The notes beneath the pieces are model-generated. The model made no database searches. It saw nothing but the letters and a program-made list of their open reading frames with translations, and had not been told where the DNA came from. The position numbers were made by a program, and so were the translations under genes. Positions 1 to 12,900 of a DNA stretch of 64,000 bases are shown here, piece by piece (position 1 is the first letter of the stretch; each line of letters opens with the position of its first letter). The DNA is taken from contig NC_044577.1 of assembly GCF_901933205.1 (NCBI RefSeq), positions 2,925,321-2,989,320 on the forward strand, in the 5' to 3' direction. Origin of the DNA: Camarhynchus parvulus. Taxonomy: Eukaryota; Chordata; Aves; Passeriformes; Thraupidae.

Positions 1-2
1 AG

Positions 3-3000
3 GTAAGACACACTGGTCTGTGGAGGGATGTAGGATTTATCTGAGAAACCTCAGTGGGTGAGGTACAACCCTCTCCAGAGAGCTGAGACTTCGCCATTTC
101 AGATTTAGATGTCATATATTCACAAACCCATCCAGTGGGCATGTTCCAAATGCCTTTCAGGCTGTGTTTTTCTCCTTTCATGTTAACTTGTAGTGCATTA
201 AGAAATAGCTCTGTATAACAGGAAGCAGCCACATATCTTTTGGACCAAACAAGAACAGATGAGGGCTTCCTCTTTTGCCAGAAATTAATCCTGGGATTTC
301 TTTATTACTTGGCAAAATTTCTTTTGGAAATCTGTGAGATTTTATAGTTGTGGTACTTCACTTGTCCACAACTTCATTGAAGTTTTCACTGACTGGGAGA
401 GACACAAACTACAAATGAAAAATATTATATGGACCAGTGGACCCATTAATTGTCCTACTGGTCCTGTTAATTTTTTTACGTTAATCTCCTACACGTAACT
501 AATTTTTATTTTCATGGCTTTTTTCAACATGCTTGAATTCTTTTTTCTTTGCTTCACAGCAAGCCAAGTGATTTGAAAAATTAGATCTGTGCATTTGCAA
601 TTTCACAGTACTTCCTAAATGCTTTCACTCAAATGGGCTGTCTTTCCAGTTCTTCATGCACAGTAAGTTTAGCATTGGCAGAAACTGTCATCTTGCTCTG
701 GTTTTTTAGGTGTAATGGTTGTGAGTCTGACTCTGAACAAACCTGTGGGAATGCTAAGGGGAAGGCCATGGTCCTCAGTTATGAATGGCACAGGGACAAA
801 AATGATTATAACCTGCAGTCATTCCAGGAGGCATTAGACTCATGGCACAATGGATATAATTTTGTCTCCTTATTCTGAGTCAAGATAGTGCAGGTCTTTG
901 CTGCCCAAGTGCAAGACAGGGTGTTGAACTTCCTGCTGACAGCAGGTTAATTAAAATCCTGGCTCAGTTTGGATATCTCAGGTGGTCTTTCTGGTTTCAC
1001 AGACTAGGTTTTCTTCCCTCTGTCAGGTTCAGGAAAGGTTTGTACTTAGCACATTCTCAAAATCCAGGTACTGCCTGCAGAGCCAGTCAGATTTCCATGT
1101 GGGAGTTAGTGGGTAGTGCACTGAGACCTGGCTGCAGGATTTCCATTCACTACTGAACTCTTCTGTGGGGTTGGGGCAAAACTTGGTTTGTGGAGCAGCT
1201 TACAAGTCCTGATTACAAAGAATTACAAAGTATTGTGTCATTTCATGGAAAGTCATACTCAGATTTGGTTGTGTTGCTCCTCACTGGGCTCCTCTTTGTT
1301 CTCAGAACGGCCATCCTGCTCTTGGATTGGATTTGTTCCAGCTGTAACAGCCCCCTACTGATTATTCAGTACCTTGATGACTGGCTAACAGGAGGCTGCT
1401 TGAACCCAAGAGTGCATCTGACACTGGAATGTTTAAAAAAAACTTCCAGACAGGTCACTTGCCTTCTGGTAGAAAGAAGGATGCATTAGGGACCTTGTAT
1501 TCCAGCTTAAGCACCTCACTAATTTCTGTATAGCAGAAACAATTGTGTCTTCGTGCAGAGTGTGGAACTCATCATGTGCACTGGAGCCATTCCCAACAAT
1601 CCCAGATTTGTAGGAGGAGCACACAGAGTTATTGGTATTTCTGAAAACACTGTTTCTGTGTTAGGGTGGATGTAATGTGCATGTCTGATTTGGTTTTGAA
1701 TATTGGGTAACAATTCATCTTAGAACAAGATGGATGATTTCTCTTGTTCAGGTGAGTTGGATAAAGATGGATGTAAGCACCATTTCCCTAAAGCTTCTGC
1801 TTCCCATTCCCCTGCCTTACTAAAAAAGTACAAATGTAGTTTTCATCCTTTCTCTTTGAAAAGTAATTTACAACGCTATCCTACTTGAAAATCTGTTGTT
1901 AGGATGTGTTCCTTGTATTGGTTTTTATTACATAAACCGTCTTTTCTCCTGTTTCAGCTACATTTTCACACTCTCTTTAAGCTCAACAATCTGTTTAGTT
2001 GCAAATATTCTAAACTCTTAAACCATTTCTTGTGCTGGTGTTTCCTCTTTCAGACCTCAGCTCCAAAGTTTGTCACAATTTAACTATGCCACATTAACAT
2101 GCAATAAATAGCCCTTCATTCTTCAAAGCTGAATAATGATGGGACAGCATATCACAATACTCTAATAAGAAGCAACTAAAACAAGCTTAAAACAGCAGGA
2201 GAAAATTGTAAGTGAACACAGAAGGAGGAGCTGGAGTTTGTATTTGTACAGTTCAGTTGGCAAAAAAATTAACTGTATTTAACTGGGGTGCTCTATGTCT
2301 TTTTAATGGTAAACATTGATGAGGTTTTTTTTTCTGTGGTAAACATTGATGAGTTTTTTCCAACAGTCAAGAACCTTCTGTGCCTTTGGAGGGAAAGCAC
2401 TCCCAGATCTGTGCTACTGACATGCAGGGATTTCCTGCCTCTGCTTAGCTCACAGTGAAAGGTCAGCCAGCTAGTCTAAAGGTGATTTTGGGGTGTTTGA
2501 TGATATGTATATGTATTTCCCCTCCTCTCTGGATGCATTGTTCAAAGGAGCTTTATCTTGCAGCAGTTTGAGTTGAATATTGGCCTTATTTAAGGAAAGG
2601 GCAAGAGCTACCCTGATGATGCATGACAAAGCAGGAACAGCATGACAGTATTTAATGGGCTGCAGCTCCCAGGCCTGGGCAGAGATTTAACCAATTATCT
2701 TTCAGTCTGCAGAGTTTGTATTATGCCTGCACTGTGCTCATTAGTAGCACAGAAGAGCTTGGGGCTGGCAATAGTGTAAAACACCATCCTGGACTCTTCT
2801 GTGGGGGATTTTTGTGGATTGTTGTTTTCCCCAGGGGCTGTGTTAGTGAGCAGGGCTACAGACGGGTGCTAAGGTCAGACTTATCTTTCAGCCTAGCACT
2901 GGCCAAAGCCTCCTAGTTAAGTCAGAGTGGAGACTTAATAATTTGAGCTGCTCTTTGGGCTGGATTGGGTTATGGCCTTATGTGGAATTCCCTGTAAAGC

Positions 3001-4093
3001 TTCCTGGATTCCTACTGCACAGAAATGTGTGGCCAAGAGAGAGCTCTTCAAAGCTGCAGTGGTCCTGTGACCTCTTTAAATGTTTCATTGTTTGATGACT
3101 AAGCTTGCCAGGTTTCAGACACTGAGTCAGGGCTTTGTTCTCGTGACAAGCTTCCCCTCCATAATGAGCTCTTATTGTGCCTTTGGAGAGCCAGAGCTGT
3201 GTGAGGTGGGCAGAAGAGGATCAGCTGCAGCAGCCATTATTCTCACAAAGGGCAAACCAAGCAGAATATTTCCCCAGAGTGCTGGCAGAGGCTCCTGTTT
3301 GCTAATGGCAATGATACCTCTTCTGCAATTTCAGGCTTTCTTCCCCTCACTACTGTCCTGCAGCAGCAAAGTTGTGTGAAGAAGAAATTGAAGCCATGGC
3401 TGAGTTTGATGTGTTTATAGCAATCACCTCTGCCTGAGGAGTGCTAAAAGAGGAAATCAGTGTGGAAGCACAACTAATAACTATGAGGTGCCACCTGCAA
3501 TCAATAGCTTTGAACAAAATTGGCAAGCCAACTAAAATCTGACTGAATTGGCTCTAATGTGTTCTGTGGAACAGTACACTGAGGGGAAAATGAGATGCAC
3601 ACTCAGAGTTTGGAAGTGCAAGGGAGCTGTGGTTCCCAAGTAGGAAGCAGATAGCTTTTCCCATAAAAGCACTACCACATCAAGCTCCTGTGTTTAATAC
3701 ACTATGGAGAGTCTTCTGACATGTCTTTTATGGCAAATGGATAAGCCAAAAATACATTTCTTGGTTCTATGACTGCAATGAAAGATTAAAGCTGAAATTT
3801 CTGGGTCTTGCAAATGATATCAAAGTGCATCTTGAGACAGTTTAACAGGGACTGTGGTTTATTTAACTGAACATTCTGCTCTGAGCATGCCTTACTCCTC
3901 AGCCGAATGCAACAGCTTGTAATTCAGTATCCATCTGTCTTGGATGCAATTCTTGCTTGAAGCTTTGTGCTTTTAGCTGAAATTACATATTAATAAGAAA
4001 GTGGGAGGGAATGCTACCCAGCTAATATGCCTGGTTAGTTAAGAATCAAGTCACATTTTATTTACTTAAACCCATCTGTGCTTGTTTTGCCAG
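3..4093 (+). other. BARD1: BARD1 intron 6 (3' portion or whole)
   Basis: This stretch precedes the exon-7 acceptor and contains no exon I could recognise. I looked for the ankyrin-repeat exon that should come before exon 7 and saw no sequence encoding it. The window opens with AG followed by GTAAGA, a strong donor match at positions 3-8. Bases 1-2 may therefore be the last two bases of exon 6, but nothing upstream is available to test this. Content is AT-rich and unstructured apart from a 30-bp tandem duplication at 2307-2366. A short open frame at 1190-1489 contains a YLDD tetrapeptide but no other reverse-transcriptase signature. Confidence 0.75.
2307..2366. repeat. Two-copy tandem duplication, period 30 bp
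   Basis: The 17-mer TGGTAAACATTGATGAG occurs at 2307-2323 and again at 2337-2353, each followed by a T-run. This gives a period of 30 bp. It is a local duplication within BARD1 intron 6, with no evident function. Confidence 0.8.
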
Positions 4094-4202
4094 TAATATA
4101 TTTGGTCTGCGGCCTGTGGACTACGCAGAAAGCAAAAAGATGAAATCTCTGCTAATGTTACCAGTGGAGAATGAATCATTTTCACTTACCCAGCCCTCTG
4201 AG
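4094..4202 (+). CDS. BARD1: BARD1 exon 7 (ankyrin-BRCT linker)
   Basis: This 109-nt exon has the same length as remembered human exon 7. It is bounded by the acceptor ...TTTTGCCAG and the donor GTAAATG. The first base completes a codon split across intron 6, and 36 codons follow. The translation begins [13 protein letters not shown], close to human [13 protein letters not shown], then MKSLLMLP. This is the C-terminal cap of the ankyrin domain and the start of the flexible linker to the BRCT repeats. The second half ([13 protein letters not shown]) diverges strongly from human, as expected for a linker. BARD1 is the obligate RING partner of BRCA1 in a nuclear E3 ubiquitin ligase acting on histone H2A during homologous recombination. 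No frameshift or stop is seen. Confidence 0.95.
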
Positions 4203-5701
4203 GTAAATGTCTGTGTGGGTTTGTTTTTGTTTTGCTTTTTAACAGAACAACAAGCCATGAGTTCTTCCTTTAAATATTGAAGGCTTGGATGTAAGTACAG
4301 TACATCACCTCCTTTACAGGGAGATTTAAAATAGGCTGGGAGGCTGTCCTGGACAGTGTTTCTAGGATGTGTGTGGAACACTGACAAGCTATGAAGTTCT
4401 GTGTTACAGCTTTATGTGGGAAGACAAAAGATGTTTCTTGTCATGTGGTTTTATTACAGGAGAAGGAGCCTGTGTTATTCCTCAAGTATCAGTGCTTGAA
4501 CTTTGCTGTTGATGTTGTTTTTCTACATACCTAAATTTGTTCTGCTTTCCAAACTGTCTGCAAGCAGCAGCAGCCTTTGTTCCAGGCGCTTTTTGTGTGC
4601 CTTTAAAAGGCTGTTCCACTGTCATGCTTTGTCCAGCAATGGAAATATCAGCTCAGCAGTAGAAAATAGCTTTTGGGAGATTGTGCTGGGGTTTTTGTTT
4701 TTCTCCTCCTTTGGACAAAGACTTCCCAGGACTTGTAACTAGAATCAGGTACTCAGACCTAACAAATTGCTGCATTATGAAATGCTTTGTGCTTCCCAAT
4801 GGAGGAGGATTAAGCTGACCTGGCTGATAGAAGCAGCCCATATCTACTCCAGCCTATACAGCCTGCAAAGATCCCTCCTCATTGAGGTCACAAGGTACCC
4901 AGTGGCCAAAAGTAAACTGTTGCAGCCAAACCAGGACTAATGTGGCTGTTCCTTCCACCTGCAGCAGATGTAAGATGTAGCTCTTCTGTGCCAAACAAAC
5001 CATTTTGGTATTTGCATTTTCTTTGGGATGAGTGTGTGCCACGGGATGGCTGCTGGCTCACATGGATGACTTGATCCAGAGCCTGAGGCTGTGGGGTAAC
5101 TGGATCTCAAGGGTCTGTCTGGGCTATGGAATCTGGAGTATTTAGGAAAATCCAGGAGCTGCAGTATCCTAAAGCTCCTCTTACTTTGCATTAATACTAC
5201 CCACATCTAAAATCCCACTTAAGCATTGGTTGCTTACAGGGTAAAGTATTAGGGATTTCTACTAAAAGGAAATGCAGATATTAAGTATATAGGTTACTCA
5301 ATAGTACTCTGTTAATACTTTGCTAAAAGTAGGAGGTTTTACTACTTAATTGGGATTTTTATTCTCCTTCAACACTGCAGTCTGCCAGGCTTTTTACAGA
5401 GTGTTCAACCAGTTCTTTGTGTGCCCCCCAGTGTCTTTAAAAAGCATCAGAGGGCAAGGGAGGAAAAACTGATCCGTGTTTTGGTACCTTGCATAAGCTA
5501 AATGAAGTATCTCTAATGTGAAGCTTTTTTGCTGTGGAGCTGATTTCTTACATGGACATTTATTCATGGACCCTGTCCACTAAGCTTGCCGTGAATTGTT
5601 TCAAAATGCTTATTCTTGAAAAAGAAAGCTGCCCAGTAAGTAAGTTGCTTTCTTTATGTTCCCAAATATTGAGCTTATTGCAGAATTTTGTGTTCATGCA
5701 G
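4203..5701 (+). other. BARD1: BARD1 intron 7
   Basis: This 1.5-kb phase-0 intron runs from donor GTAAATG to acceptor TTCATGCAG. No repeat family or RNA gene is recognised in it. Short open frames on both strands lack coding character. Confidence 0.9.
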
Positions 5702-5837
5702 GTGCTGAGCTCCAGCCAGCCAAGAAATGGACCCCTTGGTATACTGGGAAGCAATCTTAGTGTGGAGCAGCAGAAATTGCTGAACAAATTAGCAGCAGTC
5801 CTGAAGGCCCAGAGGTGCACTGAATTTAACAGCAGAG
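5702..5837 (+). CDS. BARD1: BARD1 exon 8 (start of BRCT1)
   Basis: This 136-nt exon has 45 codons plus one base. Human exon 8 is one codon shorter by my recollection (133 nt). It starts after TTCATGCAG and ends before GTATGG. After a variable start (VLSSSQPRNG) it enters BRCT1: GPLGILGSNLSVEQQKLL, against human GPLVLIGSGLSSEQQKML. The Ser equivalent to human S575, part of the BRCT1 phosphate pocket, is kept in the Gly-Ser pair. The human PxVxL-type HP1-binding motif PLVLI (about 569-573) reads PLGIL here, so its central Val is Gly. The one-base overhang G joins TA of exon 9 to make a Val codon. Confidence 0.96.
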
Positions 5838-6837
5838 GTATGGAGTCTTGTTGAAGTGTCTCTCTTCTAATATAAGTAACTACAGTCCTGCACTTTATGG
5901 TTTAAGATACTACCTGCAACAGGCTTTTTATCACTCCTGGAGAGGGCAATTTCTGAAACCCCTGAGCTGTAGCTGCACTGGAGTGATGGTGTGTTTTGCA
6001 TGTAAACATGTAGAAAGCTTGTCTGGCTGTCAAGTTTCTGGGGGAACCACAGTTTGGCAATTTACTGTCTGTTATTTAAAATCACAAAGTCTCCTCAGAG
6101 GCCTCTTCTCTTTACACCCCTTTTACCAACTTTAAGGTCTCTGCTTGTGAGACATCCTGTAAAGTTTTTACTCTCCAGAAATGAGCCCTGGGGAGAAGTG
6201 AGCCTTGAGAAAAGAGCATGGCATTGACTGAAAGTTTACATATCTTCTCACATGCTGCCTTCTTTCAGATTTTGTTCTTCATTAAGATTGGTGAACCCAA
6301 ATTATGGGATTTGGTGGAGTTCTTTTCCCCTCATTGAGTACAGGAATATTATCTTAATCCCTCCTGTTTTTCTTTGGAGTGCTTGTGAACAAAATGCTAA
6401 GGTAATTTCCCCCTTCCATCTTTCATTTCTGGATTACTATTCCAGATTTTTGAGTGGAGTTCTGTTAGCTTTGTATTAAAGCAGTGAGATCCCTTAGTAA
6501 GATTCCTGTCAGAGTTAAATATAACTCTGAAAGGATTGAAAAAAAAATGCTGTCCTATAAACTGGAGCCTCATCTGAAGATTTAAGTGTTAGTGTAGAAC
6601 TATAAAACCATGAGTTCCCTTTTTCACAGCAAGTGTATGTTGAAACCCACAAAATTTCTAATAGCTCTTCTACTAACTCGGATCATAGTCTCAAAAATCA
6701 CCTCCTTGTGCTGTAAAGAGTGGCTGATAAATTATTATAGTCTGCTTATTCTTTAAATAATGATTGATTGCTTTTCAGCCAGGCATGGTTCTGATTTTTC
6801 TGTGCTTTTAGTTTTACTGATGTAATCTTTCTCCTAG
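5838..6837 (+). other. BARD1: BARD1 intron 8
   Basis: This 1.0-kb phase-1 intron has donor GTATGG and acceptor TTTCTCCTAG. It is AT-rich, and I recognise no repeat or RNA element in it. Confidence 0.9.
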
Positions 6838-6930
6838 TAACTCATCTTGTTATCCCTGATGTTCCAATGCCAACCACTGTCAAATGCATGATGGCTGTTC
6901 TGACTGGATGTTGGGTCCTCAAGTTTGAAT
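6838..6930 (+). CDS. BARD1: BARD1 exon 9 (BRCT1 core)
   Basis: This 93-nt exon is the same length as remembered human exon 9. The acceptor is TTTCTCCTAG and the donor GTAAGTA. It reads VTHLVIPD, then VKCM, then GCWVLKFE, matching human VTHVVVPG, LKCM and GCWILKFE. The Lys equivalent to human K619 (phosphate or ADP-ribose pocket) and the BRCT hallmark Gly-Cys-Trp are retained. The central segment (about DVPMPTT) differs from human without a length change. The terminal T pairs with GG of exon 10 to form the Trp codon that follows the KFE. Confidence 0.97.
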
Positions 6931-9900
6931 GTAAGTATTAAATATGTGGCACTCCTTGGGGTTTTTAAGCAGAAATTGTAGATGGGATTCCAGAGAAGCC
7001 TTCTTTTTCATCAGTACCAATGCTATTGTGCCACCAAGTGCAAGGGGTTGTTTTCAATTCTCAGGAATGACTAGAAATTTAATTGTATATATTTAATGAA
7101 ATATAACTACTCCTTCCTTGGTAAAGGAGTGCATTTCATTGTTAGGTGTGTTGCATAGATCATAGCCTAAGTATCAGTGGGGAGTGAATTTTTTCATTGC
7201 TACATTAAGACTGATTTGGAACATTATGCAAGATACCCTGGGAGAGAAGGAAGGGTTTTATTGAATTCCAGGATTTCTTACAAGCAGTTTGCGTTGAAAT
7301 TGAGAGGAGACTTTGGCTTGCTTGGGATATGTGCTCAAGGCCTGTGGGAAGTGAGCTTGTGTTTACATACAAGCTCAGATCTATTGAAGGTTGGAACTTC
7401 TAACCCAAGTTAGCATGCAAGTCATGTTTCATGCAGTCTGTAATTTGTGTTTATACAGTGCATGTTTTTTTATACAGCTGTTCTGTGGACTTAAACCCTA
7501 AATTTTGAGTTTTTAATTTATTTATTCTGATGTATTTCTTAATATCTGCTTTCACAGTAGTTGCAAAACCCATCTTCTTTCCCTTGACCTTTATGGCTAA
7601 GTCCCTTTAGCTAATAAGTACATTACAAATGAGTTAATTACCCATGGAAAACTTAGAGACAGATTTCATTCCAGTTTTCTCCTGTGGGACTAAATGTCAG
7701 AACATAAGGATTCTTTAATGGCCTGGACACTAATGTTTATGAAAACACTGTGCAAAGCCTCAGAAGCTGCAAACTGAAGCACAGCATCAGGTTGGACACT
7801 GGACTCAGGGTGTTCATTTGGCTTCCACATAGTTTGTTCCATGCTTTTTTTTCCCTCAAGACTGAAGACCCTGTTTCTGTGGTGAATCCCATGGCAGGTT
7901 CTTGGCTTCACTCAGCCCAGAAGGTTTGCATACATTCTATCCCATGTGCTTCCTTTATTTCATTTAATTTCATCTTCCTGCTAGTCAGATGCTTAGAAAA
8001 CTTCTGAGTGTAGGGAGATTTCATTAGTGAGACCTGAATTTAAATCTTCATGGAAGCACTTTCATATTTAGAAGTGATTGGAAAAAAAAATAGTCCAGGG
8101 GTTATTCAAGGAATATTTTTGTGGGTTTTTTTTCACAGTTGAGTTTTATTTTGTGTTGTTGGTACTGATTAATACAATCCTGCCTGCTAATGCTCCCAGC
8201 TTAGTAAGCAACATACTACTTAAAAGCAAGTGATTCTCCTCCCTAGTGGGAAATGTTAGCAATAACTCATGGGGTCTGATGCAGCTAAGTGCCTATAATT
8301 AACAGCACCACTCCATCTGTTCCCACCAGTCTGTTATCAGTCTTCTTCAGAGTCATTACAAGTTAAAGATTGTTATAACAAATAATGGGACTCCTGCTGA
8401 TGGAACATTTGTCTAGGAAAAAGAGGTCCTTGCTTTTCCTTTTCATTTCCATTTATCGTGGCTTTTTGACTTCTATTTGGATAAGTTTCCTTAAATATGA
8501 TGCAAATAAACTTCCAAAAGTAGGTGCATTTCGTGGTTATATAATAAATATAAGTTGTTTACGATTCACTGTTCTAAACTATTCACTTAAAGTGAATTCA
8601 TGTTGAAAAAATTCACTAAAATATTTGAAAAAACAAAGCTCAGTGAGGCACTTAATGAAATGCTGACTATGCATAAGGGTGTGTTTGAATTTTTTTTTAC
8701 TACAAGGTAAGCTGCATTTGACTGCTATCCCAAAAATTATATTTATAGCCTCCACATTATACTACTTCTTAAAAAACATCACAAGCTTGCAAAACCAGTA
8801 TTTTATTTGAGAGTCTCTTATGTTAACTCTTCTGTTACAGCAGGCTGTGAATCTTTCATAAAAAGCAGTTTCCTTCTCTTGGTGATTGTGTGATACTCCT
8901 GTTTCCATGTGTCCATACACACAGATCCAGCATCCATTCATATTGGTAGAGAGGTAATGTGGAATATTCCAGCAGAGTTTGAGCTGAGTGTTGGAGAGCC
9001 AAGATTTAAGTATGCATCCTCAGTTTTGGGGTTGCCTTTTGTCTTTGGGGGGAGACTAGGATGAAAGGATGTCACCACTGAGCAATATTAGATCTTCACA
9101 GAAGAACAATTTCATGTTACCAGTTGCTTTCCCACCTTTTCTGTATATACCACGCTGTCAGCAGTGCATCCACTTGCAAGGCAGCCCAGAATTGAATTGA
9201 GGCAGTGTTGCCACAGTGCTCCTTGCCCTTGGCCATATCTTTCACTGGTTTCATTATTTTATTGCCTTTATTATTTCAGGGATGGTAATAGGGCACAAAG
9301 TGGCCAGTCATTATCCTTCTGCAAGTGGGCTGAGACAAAGATTCAAGTAGCACTGTATTTCCTCTAAGCTTTATGTGCAGCATAGAACAGTGTAATTAAA
9401 ACCAGCAGAAGTCTTTAATAGCTTTCCAGCTTGTTTTTTTTTTCTTAAAGTTATTGTCATCTGTTAAAGCAGGGAATGAAAAATGATCTCAGTAATGATA
9501 TGCATTGAAACAAGCTTGTGTCAGTCCTGGCTGTGAAGTGTCTGGCAGAATTCTAAGCATCTGATTGCTCATTCCTTCCCCTGCTTTGCTTACCTGAAAG
9601 CAGCAGCAATGATTTAGTTCTGATCATTATAAGGAGGCAGGAAAAACTGCTTTTCCTGTAAGGACTCACAGCAACAGGGAGTTGACTGGAAGAGCTAGAG
9701 GACTGCATGACTGACATTTCAAGGTGAAAACATCTTTCTGAATTTTCTGTGCCCATCCTTGTTTAGGCTGTTAGAGCAGAGGAGTGCAAAGCTGCTGGAG
9801 CTGACTGCTCCTCAGGCTGGACTGTCTCTCTTTCACGCAAAAACATCTTTTAGGTAACTGGCTGATTCTCAGCAAAGCCCTCCCTCCTTGAAACACCCAA

Positions 9901-12900
9901 AACTTTTGATCACTGGAGCTTCATGCTCTTTTTGTACTTGGAAACTTCCTTCAGCAACCTCCTACAAAAGGACTCCTAGCTCTGAGAGGCTTTAGAACTC
10001 TCCCAAGTGCAGGTTCTGGTTGTATGGGGTGTGCAGCTGAGGGCAGTGCTTCAAACCAGCAGGGGCTGAACTTCTGCACTCCCTCAGTGCCTGCACCTGC
10101 TGGGAAGGAGCTCACAGTTTTACCCTGTGAAGCTGCTGGGGTTTGCAGAGGAGAAAATGGGAATGAGAATATCTTCAGTGTGGTGTCTGCAGAGATTGGA
10201 GGTGGATTGGTTTGAAATAAGGTCTAGAAGAAAAAGAAACCCTGGTGTTTCCAAAACTCCCTGTGTTCTGTGTCATCTAGGTACTCAATTTTCCATATTT
10301 GTGGAGTCCTTTGTTCTAGCTGGCTTCTGGTTTGAAGAAAACATGGCATTAAGGAAGATGATAGGAAATACAACCTCACTCATTAAAAGCTTGTGATATG
10401 GGATCCAGAGGATGAACACTCCTGGGGGAATTTAAATTTAACTTGACCTTAGAAAAGCTACCTCCAGTCACTTTGATCACTCTAGACAACAGCTGTGGCC
10501 AGCAGTGTTTCTTTCCAAAGAAGATAGGACACCTGGGGCTCCAAGTGAAGGAATAATTTTTAAATCACATGCTCCCAGCTGCTGGGAATGTTTCAGGACT
10601 TCCTAAGCACCTGTTCCATGCTGTTCAATAAATACCACCTGGATTCACTTGTAAGCTACCCTTCTTAAGCAGATGCACTTCAGTCTCTGCAGATCTTCTG
10701 TCATTTGCATGTGATGAGAAAACAGACTGCTCTTGTTTCACCAGTGAGATCTCTGCCTCACTCCATGGAAATCTGTGTGTCTGAAGTCAGTTTATGAGCA
10801 TATAAGAGACTGTGTAAAAATTCTTTGCTGTAGCAGAGGCCAATAATGGCTGTTTATGAAAACAAATTGAAGCCAGCCATGCCAGATTCCCCTAAAGCTT
10901 TCTCTCAGTCCAGATTTCTTCCTTTTCTAGGAAAAAAAATCCCACCAGGCTTTACTCAATCTGCATGTAAGTTGTAAAACCTATTACAGACTGAGCTAAG
11001 GAAGTATCAGGTGCACTCTCTACTAGATCTTGGATGTGTAGTATTTCATCTTCTTTGTTGCTATCATGTATTCCTAAATTACCTTTAGCCATTCTAAGAG
11101 ATTTTTGGGACTAACCCCTGCTCTTTGTCTTATTAATGCAAATCCAACAAAACTCCACTAAGGCTAATTGAGTTACTGAGAGATACCCATGGGTATCTGT
11201 GGGTGATTACAACTTGTTCTTGGCAACCAGGTTTGTTTTTTTTTTTTGTACTTCATGCTCATCAAATTGTTTTTGCTGATGCAGTTAGTTTCATTACAAA
11301 CCAGTAAGACTTACATGAATAAGGATTAGAGGGCTCTGATGTTAAATTTTGCAAATAATGATTTCTTTTATTTCCAGTGCTAGCAGCTGCACTTGTATCA
11401 AAGGTCAATTAGAGTGGGCACCCTGTTAACCTGCTTGCTCCTTAGATCTCAAAGGTGAGAAGGCAGGGGCAGCTGCTCAGTGAGGTAATCAGGATCAATG
11501 TAAGTAGTGATGCTTTACTGATCTTGTTAGTCAGGGGAGAAAATGAGCCGTGCTCTGTGTGCCCAGTGTGGTGGCACCAAGCTAAATGTGTATGCATTAA
11601 GCTAAAACTTCTTCCTGCCATGTTTTCTCTCTTTCAGTGCAGGCTTGAGTTTTGATAAAATTTGGTGCAAATGACCTTGTTTATACCTAAAACTTGCAGG
11701 TGTGAAATCAGCTCTTTAGGAGGCTCTGGTGCTTGTGTTGTTCTGTATTTCCAGGGCAGAACTCTGCAGGACCCCTGTGCCCATGGCATCTGGCCCCACA
11801 GTGGTGTTGTGTCAGGCCAGCTTTCTCCAGCAGTGTTTGCACACTGACCTTGGCACTGCAAGGCAGCTCTGCTCTGCTCCATGAGCATTCAAATCCCACT
11901 TGCATTCATACAAGTCTTGTCCTTCGTGGGTGATTGATCCAGCTACTGAGATTAAACTAAAGGGCCATTAACACCTAGCTGTAATCATCACCCTCTTCTC
12001 TTCAAGAACATGGATAAACCTGAACTACCTCAAACTTAGATGGTCCACAGCTCTTACTGGCTGTAGTGTTAAGGAATAAGTCAAGAATGGCTGAGACCCT
12101 ATGCAAGTTGGATAATCTTATGTTAAAACAGAACGGGGTAGATTTTTAGTCAGGCTGGTCAAGAGTGCACAGACTGTGAATGTGTGGCAGAAAACGACAC
12201 AAGCCTGATCTCTGCTTCCTCCTAAAATTACAGGTGACTTCTCAAAATCTAAGGTTCCCTTCTATTTTCAGAAACCTTCTTCAGGGCTGTCCTTGTCCTT
12301 CTGAGATTCAGTCCTGTTTTGAACATTTTTTGCATAAGTACTCAAGGTGTCCATCTCAGTTTCAGAAGGGAGATGGCATCCTGGTCATTTTTTAAATTAG
12401 GGTAATAGCAATTCTTTTTTTCAGTCCATTCATGTGACCAGTGCCTTGGCATCATGTTCTCACTGGTGGCTTTTCAGTGTAGTGCTAGAGAAATGAGAGT
12501 CTGATCTCAGGAGTTTGGGGAGTCAGTTAAACATGGCTCCTGTTTGAAATCAAAGGGACATTTGGACTTAAGTGATGTAAGGCCAAAAGAGCTTCTGGAA
12601 AAGTTCCTGTAAAAGTAGCAGACTGATATATCTGTGAGTAAAGTATGGAGTTTTATCTCCTTTTATATGTCCTAATCAGGATGATACCAAATTAGATGAA
12701 GAGACCATTAAAAGGGAACTGTATTGTTATCTAGCCGCTTATACATGTTAGCAGTTTTAAAATGAATGCCTGCTGAAGGAAAAGACCTGGGCTATACTGA
12801 ATGGACTCAACTTAGCACTCAATTTTCACAGAAAATAAAATCTCTAGCAGTAAAAGAAAAAAACCCAACCAAAACCAACAGGCTGGAAGGGTCTGCAGTA

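Noticed and set aside
1190..1489. Open frame containing YLDDWL, like a reverse-transcriptase active site
   Set aside because: Only the tetrapeptide and its neighbours fit. No other RT block, element terminus or repeat context is visible in this BARD1 intron, so I regard it as chance.
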